64,000 nt of DNA from UBA5536 sp964592595. GTDB taxonomy: Bacteria > Bacteroidota > Bacteroidia > Bacteroidales > F082. Under the pieces are notes generated by a model. It had not been told where the DNA came from, made no database searches, and saw only the letters and a list, made by a program, of their open reading frames with translations. A program made the translations under genes and the position numbers. Positions 34,734 through 43,626 of this stretch are shown one piece after another (the first letter of the stretch is position 1; every line of letters begins with the position of its first letter). Location: assembly GCA_964592595.1 (NCBI GenBank), contig CAZQFH010000014.1, positions 1-64,000 on the forward strand. Direction: 5' to 3'.

Positions 34734-35384
34734 ATGGATAAAATAAAAGTAATAATTACCGATGATCATCAGATGGTTTCCGAAGGCCTCAAGACTTTGG
34801 TTGAACTTGATGAAACTATTGAGGTAATTCAAATGGCGAAAAATGGCAGAGAATTGCTGCACTTCCTTGAGTTTCTTGAGCCCGATGTAATCTTAATGGA
34901 TATTGATATGCCCATAATGAATGGGCTTGAAGCTATGCAACAAATCCATAAAAATTATCCTAATTTGAAAGTCATTATCATCAGCATGCACGAAGAAAAA
35001 GGTTTGGTAAAAAAAATGACTGATGCAGGTGCTAAAGGATTTCTATTTAAAAATTCTGAAAAAGATGAACTTATATGGGCAATAAAAACTGTGCATCAAG
35101 GAGGTAACTTTTTCACCAGTAAACTAACCCTTAACCTAATAAATCCAGCAAAATCGTTGAGTCAGAGTGATGTCATAGATTTTAAAAAGGCCCTGCTCAC
35201 TGATCGTGAAATTGAAATTCTGAAATTAATAGCAGCTGGATTTTCCAATAAAGAAATTGGCGATCAGCTCTTTATCAGTCATCGTACTGTGGATACACAT
35301 AGAACGAATCTGATGAAAAAGCTTGAAGTAAATAATATCGCAGGTTTAATCAGGTACGCAATAAAACAAGGTTTTATTATCTGA
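34734..35384 (+). CDS. NarL/LuxR-family response regulator
   Basis: A 216-residue DNA-binding regulator with receiver (about 4-120; D10-D11, phospho-acceptor Asp56 in LMDIDMP, Ser85 in IIISMHE and Lys107 in FLFKNSE) and a C-terminal LuxR HTH (about 150-210; LTDREIEILKLIAAGFSNKE and ISHRTVDTHRTNLMKKL). It follows the TPR kinase in the same operon and is its expected partner. Target promoters cannot be told from the sequence. Confidence 0.93.
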   Translation: MDKIKVIITDDHQMVSEGLKTLVELDETIEVIQMAKNGRELLHFLEFLEPDVILMDIDMPIMNGLEAMQQIHKNYPNLKVIIISMHEEKGLVKKMTDAGAKGFLFKNSEKDELIWAIKTVHQGGNFFTSKLTLNLINPAKSLSQSDVIDFKKALLTDREIEILKLIAAGFSNKEIGDQLFISHRTVDTHRTNLMKKLEVNNIAGLIRYAIKQGFII

Positions 35385-35517
35385 TCGGTTATTCATTTTG
35401 CGTTTATTACCTTAGATAATTAGTGCTTTTAACTTATTTAAAAGCATTACATTAACCATTAGCTTTGCAGAAGTTCAGAAATTTACACCTCACTTTTCGA
35501 GGATATGCCCAAATAAA

Positions 35518-35581
35518 AAAACTTCCCAAAAGATCAGCTTGTTTGAAGGCTTTGAGGTTTTCAGGCTGTTCGGGAAGTTTT
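35518..35581. terminator. Long-stem terminator between convergent genes
   Basis: AAAACTTCCC (about 35518-35527) pairs with GGGAAGTTTT (about 35572-35581), enclosing an inner CAGC/GCTG stem. A- and T-rich flanks on both sides allow it to act for the response regulator gene and for the convergent subtilase gene. The stem is longer and less compact than the other terminators here. Confidence 0.6.
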
Positions 35582-35583
35582 AT

Positions 35584-37248
35584 CTAATTTTTAATTATTT
35601 TAATCGATTGATAATCAGATATTGAACCAACATTTAAAATATAAAATCCCGGATCAAGTTTTGTAAGTAATCCGGAAAGCTCATTGATATTGTTTCTGTT
35701 GAGTTCAGTTGCTGCTATTTTCCTTCCTGAAAGATCGTAAACCTCCACTTGTAAAACAGTATCCATCAACAATTTAATATTCACAGCATCTGTAAATGGA
35801 TTAGGACTTAATTTTAAAAATTGTGGTTCATTTGATAATTTCGAACTAAGCTTTGTAAGCACAGAATTTGCTAATTCGTAATCCGGAATACCAAATCCAT
35901 AATATTCATTGGGGGCGAACACATTGTCGCCACTTTGCTTGATAGCTTCTTTTATTTCAAAGTTAGTGTAGGTGGGATTTGCCTGCCACAAGCAGGTTGA
36001 CATACCAGCAATAACCGGAGATGAAAATGATGTTCCACTGCTTGTCCCAAAGCTACTTGATCCTGAGGCCACTGCTGTTCCCTGTCCCATTGCCATGATA
36101 TCTGGTTTAATACGGCCATCGTATGTTGGCCCAACCGAACTAAATGAAGCTCGATTACCACTTCCATCTACGGCGCCAATTGAGAAAACATCGAAACCAT
36201 CTGCTGGAGCTCCAATATATGGAAACGTAGAGGAAGAGCCAGAATTTCCTGCACTATTTACAACCAAAATTCCTTTACTGGCAGCCATATCAGCACCTAA
36301 AGAAACTACATTTGTACTACCGTCCATATCTTCATAGCTGTGATCCCATTGGGGCATATCAAAATCGATGTAGCCCAAGGAAGAGTTAATCACATCAACG
36401 CCCACACTATCAGCAAATTCAGCTGCTGAAACCCAATTATACTCTTCAATCACATTTTCGCTGAAAACATATTCTGAACGCAATAACCAAAAGGAGGCTT
36501 TCGGCGCTGTTCCGATCATTTGTCCGGGTACATTCGCTCCAATTGTGCTCAACACAGCCGTACCATGATAGCTTTCGCTGAAAACACTGCCTCCCGGATG
36601 AACAAAATCTTTAGTTCCAAGAATTTGATCATTTTGCCACAGACTGTCAAATGCAGGGTGAATATCAGCCATATCAAATCCGCCATCCAAAATAGCTATA
36701 ACCATGCCTTGTCCGCGATAACCCATCTCGTGTAAAGGGATTCCATTGATCTGATTTATTTGTGTAAAGGCTGAACCATAGTTAAATACATTAGTACTCT
36801 TTTTAGTCGGATCCCAAGGCTGAACTGTAATATCATAGTTTTCATTTTCAAAAAAAGACTTTTTATCGTTATTACTTTCGATAGGCGTCATTTTAAGGGT
36901 TTCTGCAACATATGGCAAAGCGGCAATCGCATCAAGCACGTCAGCATCAGTAGTTTCTATACTCACTCCATTTATCCACTTTGAAGCAAAAAGCAGGTTG
37001 GCACCTGTATTGGCAACACCTTCCAGATATTCAGGATTAACAGGTAAATCATTTTCTTCAAAATCGATTCCCTGAGCTATACGACGTTGAATAGCACGAT
37101 CAGTTAAAAATTCTTCTGGAGCATCCAGCGAATAAGGAGTCCCAATTTTATCAGTAAACTGAACCCAATAGCTATCAGGTGCTATTTGAGCATTCAATGA
37201 ACTTGAGATATAAAGACTAAAAATTAGCAGCAAGAATAAATTTCTCAT
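35584..37248 (-). CDS. Subtilisin-like serine protease (S8) with T9SS sorting domain
   Basis: A 554-residue secreted protease with signal peptide (1-20, ending LNA) and an N-terminal prodomain-like part (about 21-150). The S8 catalytic triad is Asp188 (IAILDGGFD), His228 (SYHGTAV) and Ser407 (SSGTSFSSPV), with oxyanion Asn335 (NSAGN). A type A C-terminal sorting domain (about 478-554; LSPNPFTDAVNIKL, VYDLSGRKI, LDPGFYILNVG) directs it to the cell surface through the type IX system. All catalytic residues are present. A likely promoter lies within the end of the upstream metallopeptidase gene. Confidence 0.93.
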   Translation of the reverse strand: MRNLFLLLIFSLYISSSLNAQIAPDSYWVQFTDKIGTPYSLDAPEEFLTDRAIQRRIAQGIDFEENDLPVNPEYLEGVANTGANLLFASKWINGVSIETTDADVLDAIAALPYVAETLKMTPIESNNDKKSFFENENYDITVQPWDPTKKSTNVFNYGSAFTQINQINGIPLHEMGYRGQGMVIAILDGGFDMADIHPAFDSLWQNDQILGTKDFVHPGGSVFSESYHGTAVLSTIGANVPGQMIGTAPKASFWLLRSEYVFSENVIEEYNWVSAAEFADSVGVDVINSSLGYIDFDMPQWDHSYEDMDGSTNVVSLGADMAASKGILVVNSAGNSGSSSTFPYIGAPADGFDVFSIGAVDGSGNRASFSSVGPTYDGRIKPDIMAMGQGTAVASGSSSFGTSSGTSFSSPVIAGMSTCLWQANPTYTNFEIKEAIKQSGDNVFAPNEYYGFGIPDYELANSVLTKLSSKLSNEPQFLKLSPNPFTDAVNIKLLMDTVLQVEVYDLSGRKIAATELNRNNINELSGLLTKLDPGFYILNVGSISDYQSIKIIKN

Positions 37249-37274
37249 AATTGTAAAATTCGTTTTGTGGGCTA

Positions 37275-37303
37275 CAAAAATAAGCGTTCTGATTAATTAC
37301 CAA
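37275..37303 (-). promoter_or_regulatory. Predicted promoter of the subtilase gene (minus strand)
   Basis: On the minus strand TTG (37303-37301), 18 bases, then TATTTTTG (37282-37275), 27 bases before the ATG. It overlaps the 3' end of the M1 metallopeptidase gene, giving the protease its own transcription start. Confidence 0.5.
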
Positions 37304-39191
37304 CAATAATATGATTGTTTTCGCGATATGAGTCAGGGATTAGCTCATTTCCCAGCCAAACCTCAGCAATTTTTCTTTTAGTCTCAAAACTAACAACGTA
37401 ATGTTTATGATTTTCTTGCCAAACGGCAGTTGACTCACAAATGGCCTGTTGTTTTCCATCTTCATAAAGTATTGTTAAACAGATCGGTAAAGGCAAACCA
37501 CCACGATTTTCAACAACAACCTGGTTGTCCTCAGTTACTTTAACAAGAGCAAGATCAGGGTGAGCATTATTATAAAACCAAGGTTTGATAAACCAGCTCA
37601 ACTCCAAGCCAGAAGCAACTTCCATGGCTCTGAAAAAATCCATCGGCAATGGATGTTTACCTGCCCACGTCACCATATAAAAGTGTAAGGCCTTTTTAAA
37701 TTCTTTAGCCCCCATTGCATCCTGCAAAAAAGCGTAAGCTAATGCTGGCCGAGTGTAAGAAGCCAGCCGTAAACTACTGTAATCAGCTGATAACAAATGA
37801 TTAGGGATCATGGGTGGAATATCATTTTCGTAGCCGGCAGCAGCTTCATATCCTGCAACCAAACGGCTAAGGTATCCATGATCATCATACAAGCTATCCA
37901 CCATAACCTGGGGCCAAATACTTGCCCAGCCTTCGTCCATCCAGGCATATTTCTTTTCATTTGTACCCATATAAAACGGCATATAGCTGTGTGAAATTTC
38001 ATGAAAAGTTAGTCCAAAAGCCTGTGCCGTAATGGCAGGGTCTCCATTATTAGCCATCATTGGAGATTCCATTCCTCCTCCCCTTCTTCCGTTCAGGAAT
38101 GTAGTCATAAAAGGATATGGAAAAGATAAACCAGGCTCGTAACGCGACATATAATCAATACTTTGCCTGGAATATTGCGCAACTTCTGATCCGGAAATTG
38201 CATGTTTAGGAAATACTGCACTAATAAAAACTAATTGTTCATTCTTTGAATCAACATACATGCTGCTGGCATCCCAGTTAAAACCTTTGGCTGCGGCAAA
38301 ACTAAAGTCAGGCACAGCATGTGCTTCAAATTTGTACGTCAAAGTCTGAAACTTGTTTTTGAAAATATTATCACCCTGATAATCTGATTGTTTGATGATA
38401 TTAATTACCTCATCCGAAATTGATGCCTTGTCAATTCTCTCATTAATTGTTTTGGAAAAAATCTCTTTGGTGTTTTTAATTTCACCTGTGGCCCAAACAA
38501 TCCAATCATACGGAACTTCTATGCTCACCTCATAATTATTCACATCATTATAAAACTCAACACTTCCACCATAATTAATCATATCCCAGCCATCAATATC
38601 ATCATAAACAGCAATTTGTGGATACCAATAGGCAATAAAAAAGGATGAATCACTATATTTTCCCATTCTGATTGACCGAACCTCAGAGATTTTGGTTTCC
38701 CAGTCAAGCTTTAGCTTTATGGATTGCTTAGGAGCAAGAGATTGATCCAAATTCAAAATGAGTTTGGTTCCCTGTCGGTTCCATTTTTTATCAGTTTCAT
38801 TATAGCTTTGATCGCCAATAATAACTTTGGTAATCAGCATACCATCGTGCAAATCAAGTCCTCTCAAATCCCAGTCGCGGGAGTTTCCCTTGCGAAAAAT
38901 ATCCTGATACAGATTAAAAACCAAGAAGCTAAGTGTATCATTGCTTTCATTAAAATAGGTAACATCTTCTAGGCCATTAAGCTTTGCTTCATCTGGATTA
39001 AAAACTCCATTAATCTTATAGTCAGCATGATTTTGCCAATAATTTTTTCCTGGTACACCATTAAGCGTTCGGGTTCCATTTTTGATTGCATTTTGAAGGT
39101 TTTTGTTTACTGGAAACGGCTGTCCGGAAAGACCAAAAGACAAATAGAAAAACAAAATACTACTGGCTACTAATACTTTAAGCTGATTCAT
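37293..39191 (-). CDS. M1 family zinc metallopeptidase (aminopeptidase-like), secreted
   Basis: An exported gluzincin peptidase. It has the zinc site HEISH (about His397 to His401) with the third ligand Glu at about 420 in WMDEGWAS, exactly 18 residues after the second His. A GGGMESP motif just before it takes the place of GAMEN. The frame extends to 39266, but ATG 39191 gives MNQLKVLVASSILFFYLSFG, a normal signal peptide, and 632 aa. The rest fits the M1 N-terminal beta domain (YKINGVFNPDEAKLNG). The GMES form is usual in secreted Bacteroidota M1 enzymes. Substrate is unknown. Confidence 0.88.
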   Translation of the reverse strand: MNQLKVLVASSILFFYLSFGLSGQPFPVNKNLQNAIKNGTRTLNGVPGKNYWQNHADYKINGVFNPDEAKLNGLEDVTYFNESNDTLSFLVFNLYQDIFRKGNSRDWDLRGLDLHDGMLITKVIIGDQSYNETDKKWNRQGTKLILNLDQSLAPKQSIKLKLDWETKISEVRSIRMGKYSDSSFFIAYWYPQIAVYDDIDGWDMINYGGSVEFYNDVNNYEVSIEVPYDWIVWATGEIKNTKEIFSKTINERIDKASISDEVINIIKQSDYQGDNIFKNKFQTLTYKFEAHAVPDFSFAAAKGFNWDASSMYVDSKNEQLVFISAVFPKHAISGSEVAQYSRQSIDYMSRYEPGLSFPYPFMTTFLNGRRGGGMESPMMANNGDPAITAQAFGLTFHEISHSYMPFYMGTNEKKYAWMDEGWASIWPQVMVDSLYDDHGYLSRLVAGYEAAAGYENDIPPMIPNHLLSADYSSLRLASYTRPALAYAFLQDAMGAKEFKKALHFYMVTWAGKHPLPMDFFRAMEVASGLELSWFIKPWFYNNAHPDLALVKVTEDNQVVVENRGGLPLPICLTILYEDGKQQAICESTAVWQENHKHYVVSFETKRKIAEVWLGNELIPDSYRENNHIIVGN

Positions 39192-39342
39192 TGGTAAAAT
39201 TTTAGGGCTAAATTTAAAAAAATATCGACTACGTAGTATAAACAAATCTGTTTTCGGCAATAGCATTTTTATGAAACCATGGTAGTACTCATAGATCCTT
39301 TAAAATGTGTTATTTTGCACTTGTTTAGAAATTCGGAGAGCC

Positions 39343-40707
39343 ATGCTACAAACCTTCAATCCATTCACCGGTAAATTAATAAAAAATTATCCGGAAAATT
39401 CAGATCAAGAAGTTACATCAATCATTGATATTCAACATAATACATATGATAAATGGAAAATTACTTCACTGGATGAACGTACAAAACTAATAGCACAATT
39501 AGGAAAAACTTTGATGAAGGAGCAGGAATCATTGGCTCAGCTAATCACCGCCGAAATGGGCAAGCCCATTACCGAGTCGCGGGCAGAAATCGCAAAATGT
39601 TCTTGGCTTTGTGAGTATTATGCCGAGAATGGAGCCTCAATGTTAGAAAATAAACTGGTAATCACCGAAGCGCGATCCAGTTATATTAGTTTTGAACCAA
39701 TGGGAATTATTTTTGCAATAATGCCCTGGAATTTTCCTTTATGGCAGGCATTAAGGTTTGCCGTTCCAACTATTTTAGCAGGTAATGTCGTTTTACTAAA
39801 ACATGCACCAAATGTAAATGGGACATCCCTCCGAATTGAAGAAATTTTTCGGGAAGCTGGATTCCCGGAGCATATTTTCAGAAGTGTTTTCATTCAGGCA
39901 GATCGTTCTGAAATGATTATCAAGAACAAATTTGTTCGCGGAGTTACTATCACCGGAAGTGGAAAGGCAGGAAGTTCAGTTGCCTCATTGGCAGGAAAAT
40001 ACCTCAAAAAATGCGTATTGGAACTAGGAGGGTCCGATCCTTTAATCGTGTTTGAAGATGCCGGATTAGCAAGCTGTTGTCAGGCTGCAACCGATTCAAG
40101 AATGATTAATGCCGGGCAAGTTTGCATTGCTGCCAAACGTTTTATTGTGCATGAAAGTCTGTTTCAGGCATTTGTTGAGCAGCAAAAGAAAGCCCTCGAA
40201 AATTTAATCCTGGGCGATCCTAAAAATCCTGAAACGCAAATTGGCCCCCTGGCACGTCCTGATTTAGCTGAACAACTTCAAAAACAGATTGATGTTTCAA
40301 TGGCAATGGGAGCTAAACTTGTTTGCGGAGGAACGCTATGGGAAGAAAATCCTGCTATTTTTCGACCAACTTTAATGATTGATATACAGCGTGATATGCC
40401 TGTTTTCAAGGAAGAAACTTTTGGTCCTGTTGCTGTAGTAATGCCATTTAAAACAGAAGAAGAAGCTATACATTTGGCCAACGACACTCCGTTTGGATTA
40501 GGAGCAAGCATTTGGACAAATGATTACGACAGGACTCTGCGGATGGTTAAAGCAATCGAGGCAGGTGCTATTTTTATTAACAGCATCACAAAATCCGACC
40601 CGCGTTTACCATTTGGTGGCACAAAAAACTCTGGCTTTGGGCGCGAATTATCTTTTTATGGAATCACAGAATTTGCTAACGTAAAAACTAACTGGATACA
40701 AGCATGA
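39343..40707 (+). CDS. NAD(P)-dependent aldehyde dehydrogenase (succinate-semialdehyde dehydrogenase-like)
   Basis: A 454-residue cytoplasmic aldehyde dehydrogenase. Key residues: IMPWNFPLWQALRF (cofactor site), TGSGKAGSSVA, Glu227 in LELGGSDPLIVF and nucleophile Cys261 in NAGQVCIAAKR; the C-terminal LPFGGTKNSGFGRELS is typical. Length and motifs are nearest to the short succinate-semialdehyde dehydrogenases. The frame is open from GTG 39307, but ATG 39343 is the normal start. It overlaps trmD by four bases (ATGA), so the two are translationally coupled although unrelated in function. Confidence 0.9.
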   Translation: MLQTFNPFTGKLIKNYPENSDQEVTSIIDIQHNTYDKWKITSLDERTKLIAQLGKTLMKEQESLAQLITAEMGKPITESRAEIAKCSWLCEYYAENGASMLENKLVITEARSSYISFEPMGIIFAIMPWNFPLWQALRFAVPTILAGNVVLLKHAPNVNGTSLRIEEIFREAGFPEHIFRSVFIQADRSEMIIKNKFVRGVTITGSGKAGSSVASLAGKYLKKCVLELGGSDPLIVFEDAGLASCCQAATDSRMINAGQVCIAAKRFIVHESLFQAFVEQQKKALENLILGDPKNPETQIGPLARPDLAEQLQKQIDVSMAMGAKLVCGGTLWEENPAIFRPTLMIDIQRDMPVFKEETFGPVAVVMPFKTEEEAIHLANDTPFGLGASIWTNDYDRTLRMVKAIEAGAIFINSITKSDPRLPFGGTKNSGFGRELSFYGITEFANVKTNWIQA

Positions 40708-41396
40708 GAATAGATATTATTACGCTTTTTCCCGAAATGTTTGACGGACCGTTTACCGCTTCCATCATTAAAAGAGCTGTGGACAAGCAACTTGTTAAAA
40801 TTGAACTACACAACCTAAGAGATTACAGCACCGACAAACACCGAAAGGTAGATGATTATGCTTTTTCGGGAGGTGCAGGAATGGTAATGATGATTGAGCC
40901 TATTGATCGCTGTATATCAGCACTTAGGGAACATATAACCTACGATGAAATAATATACCTGAGTCCTGATGGTAAACGATTGGATCAGGGGTTAAGTAAC
41001 CAGCTTTCGCTCAAAACTAATCTGATTTTGCTTTGTGGACATTATAAAGGTATCGACGAGCGCATACGTGAACACCTTATTACAATGGAAATTTCGATTG
41101 GAGATTATGTTCTTTCGGGAGGTGAGATTGCTGCAGCCGTAGTAACTGATAGTATTGTAAGGCTACTTCCGGGTGTTTTAAGTGATGAAACTTCTGCACT
41201 CTCCGACTCCTTTCAGCACGGTTTAATATCGCCACCAGTTTATACCCGCCCCAGAAAATATAAAGCATGGGAGGTTCCGGAAATATTACTTTCGGGTAAT
41301 GAATCAAAAATTGAAGCCTGGAAATTGGAGCAAGCCCTTGAGCGCACTGCAAAGCGCAGGCCAGAGTTAATTGAAAAACTTAAAAAAAATGAATGA
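40704..41396 (+). CDS. trmD: tRNA (guanine-N1-)-methyltransferase TrmD
   Basis: Methylates G37 of tRNAs with SAM, preventing frameshifts. The 230-residue SPOUT protein shows RIDIITLFPEMFDGPF, SGGAGMVMMIEP, LLCGHYKGIDERI and EISIGDYVLSGGE, the trefoil-knot SAM site, and the C-terminal helical part with YTRPRKYKAWEVPEILLSG. It is followed by rplS, a conserved bacterial neighbourhood, though with its own promoter in between. Confidence 0.96.
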   Translation: MRIDIITLFPEMFDGPFTASIIKRAVDKQLVKIELHNLRDYSTDKHRKVDDYAFSGGAGMVMMIEPIDRCISALREHITYDEIIYLSPDGKRLDQGLSNQLSLKTNLILLCGHYKGIDERIREHLITMEISIGDYVLSGGEIAAAVVTDSIVRLLPGVLSDETSALSDSFQHGLISPPVYTRPRKYKAWEVPEILLSGNESKIEAWKLEQALERTAKRRPELIEKLKKNE

Positions 41397-41402
41397 TCTC
41401 TT

Positions 41403-41430
41403 TTTGGTTCTTAATTAATTTGTATATTTG
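41403..41430 (+). promoter_or_regulatory. Predicted promoter of rplS
   Basis: TTTG at 41403-41406 and TATATTTG at 41423-41430, with 16 bases between. The -7 element is a full match. It lies within a possible upstream extension of the rplS frame, which supports ATG 41475 as the start. Confidence 0.5.
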
Positions 41431-41474
41431 CACTCATTTTTGAATTGAGCACACTTTATAATATCTATCACGAA

Positions 41475-41828
41475 ATGAGCAAGAACGCCTTAATCCAGTT
41501 TGTAGAAGATCAGGTAGCCGTTAAAGATTTTCCAGCATTTAGTGCTGGTGATACCATTACCGTTACCTATAAAATTATCGAAGGAACCAAAGAACGCCTA
41601 CAGAAATTTCAGGGTGTTGTTTTGCAGAGGGTTGGAGAAGGCCCTAAAGCAACTTTTACTGTCAGAAAAATTTCTAATAATATTGGGGTTGAGCGTATTT
41701 TCCCTGTCGCTTCTCCTTTTATTCAGGAGATTGAAGTAAACAAAAAAGGTTCAGTAAGAAGAGCACGTATCTTCTACCTTCGCGCACTGCGTGGTAAAAA
41801 GGCACGTATCAAGGAAGCACGCCGCTAA
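41475..41828 (+). CDS. rplS: Ribosomal protein L19
   Basis: A 117-residue large-subunit protein at the 30S-50S interface. Typical features are FSAGDTITVTYKIIEG, RLQKFQGVVLQRVGEG, TVRKISNNIGVERIFP and a basic C-terminus (RARIFYLRALRGKKARI). A TTG at 41445 would add ten residues, but ATG 41475 matches the family start and follows the promoter-like element. An intrinsic terminator follows the gene. Confidence 0.96.
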   Translation: MSKNALIQFVEDQVAVKDFPAFSAGDTITVTYKIIEGTKERLQKFQGVVLQRVGEGPKATFTVRKISNNIGVERIFPVASPFIQEIEVNKKGSVRRARIFYLRALRGKKARIKEARR

Positions 41829-41851
41829 TCAAAATTTTGATAAATTATTGG

Positions 41852-41880
41852 AGTCCTGGCGGTTTTCGTCAGGACTTTCT
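41852..41880. terminator. Intrinsic terminator after rplS
   Basis: AGTCCTG (41852-41858) pairs with CAGGACT (41870-41876), with an 11-base loop and a short T-rich tail (TTTCT). It stands between rplS and the convergent rlmB gene. The tail is interrupted, so strength is uncertain. Confidence 0.65.
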
Positions 41881-41930
41881 GTGTTTTGTAAATTTAATAG
41901 CTTACTTGCTTTAAGCACTCACCAAGAAGC

Positions 41931-42677
41931 TTATGCACCAGCACGTTGTCTCACAACTTCAAAACAAGCAATCCCGGCAGCAACGGAAACATTTAAAGAG
42001 TCGATAGCGCCGGGCATTGGAATACGCAAACTAAGATCAGCCTTGTGCAAGTAAGCCGGTGAAATCCCATCTTCTTCCGATCCCAATAATAACGCAATTG
42101 GCCCACTTAGATCACGCTCCCAAATTGTACTTTCAGTTTTTTCAGATATTGCAGCAATTCGTAAACCGCTTTCTTTTAAAAAATCGATGCTATCCTTAAG
42201 GTTTTCAGTCCTGCAAACCGCAAGATGATTCAAGGCACCTGCAGCTGTTTTCATGGCATCTGCATTAATCAAAGCGCTACCACGCGATGGAATAAGAATG
42301 GCATCAACACCAGCAGCATAAGCAGATCGTGCAATTGCTCCGAAATTTCTAACATCTGTAACCTTATCCAAAATCAACAAAAAAGGCATGCGACCTGCTT
42401 CATAAATACCCGGAATTATTTGTTCGACTGGTTGATAACTAATTGGTGAAACAAAACCGATGATGCCTTGATGATTTTTTCTGGTTACGCGATTAAGCTT
42501 TTCGAGAGGGACATATTGAACCGGATATTCCAGCGTTCGGGCTATCTTTATAATTTCATTTATCTTCTCGGATCTGTTACCTTGTTGTATGAGAATTTTT
42601 TCGAATTCCTTTCCTGAAAATAAAGCCTCTTCTATTGGGTGAAGTCCAAAAATAAATGAAGTTAAAGTTTTTTCCAT
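41931..42677 (-). CDS. rlmB: SpoU/TrmH-family rRNA methyltransferase (RlmB-like)
   Basis: A 248-residue SPOUT methyltransferase. The N-terminal substrate-binding domain (FIFGLHPIEEAL; RKNHQGIIGFVSP) and the catalytic domain with LDKVTDVRNFGAIARSAYAA, IALLLGSEEDGISP and RIPMPGAIDSLNVSVAAGIA are those of RlmB/TrmH, which 2'-O-methylates 23S rRNA G2251. Another 2'-O-methylation target cannot be excluded. ATG 42677 is preferred over 42695 because a minus-strand TATTTTTG (42700-42693) overlaps the longer start. Confidence 0.87.
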   Translation of the reverse strand: MEKTLTSFIFGLHPIEEALFSGKEFEKILIQQGNRSEKINEIIKIARTLEYPVQYVPLEKLNRVTRKNHQGIIGFVSPISYQPVEQIIPGIYEAGRMPFLLILDKVTDVRNFGAIARSAYAAGVDAILIPSRGSALINADAMKTAAGALNHLAVCRTENLKDSIDFLKESGLRIAAISEKTESTIWERDLSGPIALLLGSEEDGISPAYLHKADLSLRIPMPGAIDSLNVSVAAGIACFEVVRQRAGA

Positions 42678-42692
42678 TAGATAATTTTTTAG

Positions 42693-42700
42693 CAAAAATA
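42693..42700 (-). promoter_or_regulatory. Promoter -7 element of rlmB (minus strand)
   Basis: TATTTTTG on the minus strand, 15 bases before ATG 42677. A matching upstream element at the usual spacing was not found. Confidence 0.4.
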
Positions 42701-42757
42701 GGCTTTTCAGATCGTTAGCTTTAAAAATTTAATCGCAATTTCGATTTCATTTTGAAC

Positions 42758-42789
42758 TTTGCTTTTACTCCTGTGATTATTTAACTTCG
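42758..42789 (+). promoter_or_regulatory. Possible promoter of the double TonB-C gene
   Basis: TTTG at 42758-42761, 20 bases, then TAACTTCG at 42782-42789, which matches TAnnTTTG except at one position. It lies 21 bases before ATG 42811. Confidence 0.4.
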
Positions 42790-42810
42790 CTGTTTCAATT
42801 ACATTAACCT

Positions 42811-43602
42811 ATGAAAACGCTTTTTTTATTCACGCTGATGCTCTCATTTACAATCGCTCAGGCACAGTTGAGTCGTCGAGCCGAAACCCAAACTGACAAG
42901 ACCTTACTCAAAAACTATTTCCTTCAGCATCAGGAATTACCAGAAGCTCTGCTTCAGGAGATAAAAAACGGCAAAGTAAAAATTGAACTCACTATAAACG
43001 AATCAGGGCAAACATCTGATTTTAAAATCATTAAAAGTCTATCACCTGAAGCTGATCAGGAAACCATTCGCCTGGTAAAAAATCTAACCTGGCTTCCAGC
43101 CATTAAAAACGGGAGGCCTATCCGAGATAAACAAGAGCTTGAAGTTCCGTTTCATTATAAAAATCTACAACGTTTGCGAAACAAAGGATATGCCATACCT
43201 CTCCAATTTACAGACTATCCAAGAGGTAATTCACAAAATATCTTTAAGTTTGTCGAGCTTGAAAAAGCACCAATTCCAATTTTAAAAAACAGCATGACCC
43301 TGCATCAATATATTGTTTCAAACCTAAACTATCCTGAAGAAGCCTTCAGCAGAAGTATATCCGGCACCGTAAGGCTGGAATTTGTGGTTGAAAAAAATGG
43401 GCTTGCATCAAATATCATAGTTGCGGAAAGTGTTGGTGGAGGCTGCGATCAGGAAGCTATCCGACTGTTGCAGGGCATACAATGGATACCAGCTATAAAA
43501 CGAGATAGCCTGGTAAGAAGTATAAATCATCTTGATATCTCTTTTAGCCTGGGAGACAAGCACATGCAAAATATCCCAAATCGTCAGGGAACAAGTTTTT
43601 AA
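42811..43602 (+). CDS. Periplasmic protein with two TonB C-terminal-like domains
   Basis: A 263-residue exported protein with a signal peptide (1-18, ending AQA-Q). It shows two related modules: GKVKIELTINESGQTSDFKI...ADQETIRLVKNLTWLPAIKNG (about 50-110) and GTVRLEFVVEKNGLASNIIV...CDQEAIRLLQGIQWIPAIKRD (about 180-240). Each fits the TonB C-terminal pattern G-x-V..G...W-x-P-A. There is no N-terminal membrane anchor or proline-rich spanner as in TonB itself, so energy transduction in the classical way is unlikely. It may be an accessory domain protein; context gives no clear role. Confidence 0.78.
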   Translation: MKTLFLFTLMLSFTIAQAQLSRRAETQTDKTLLKNYFLQHQELPEALLQEIKNGKVKIELTINESGQTSDFKIIKSLSPEADQETIRLVKNLTWLPAIKNGRPIRDKQELEVPFHYKNLQRLRNKGYAIPLQFTDYPRGNSQNIFKFVELEKAPIPILKNSMTLHQYIVSNLNYPEEAFSRSISGTVRLEFVVEKNGLASNIIVAESVGGGCDQEAIRLLQGIQWIPAIKRDSLVRSINHLDISFSLGDKHMQNIPNRQGTSF

Positions 43603-43626
43603 TTATTAATCATTCAATAAAAACCC

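Noticed and set aside
36520..36735. Plus-strand 71-codon frame within the subtilase gene
   Set aside because: The subtilase on the other strand has all catalytic motifs and accounts for the frame.
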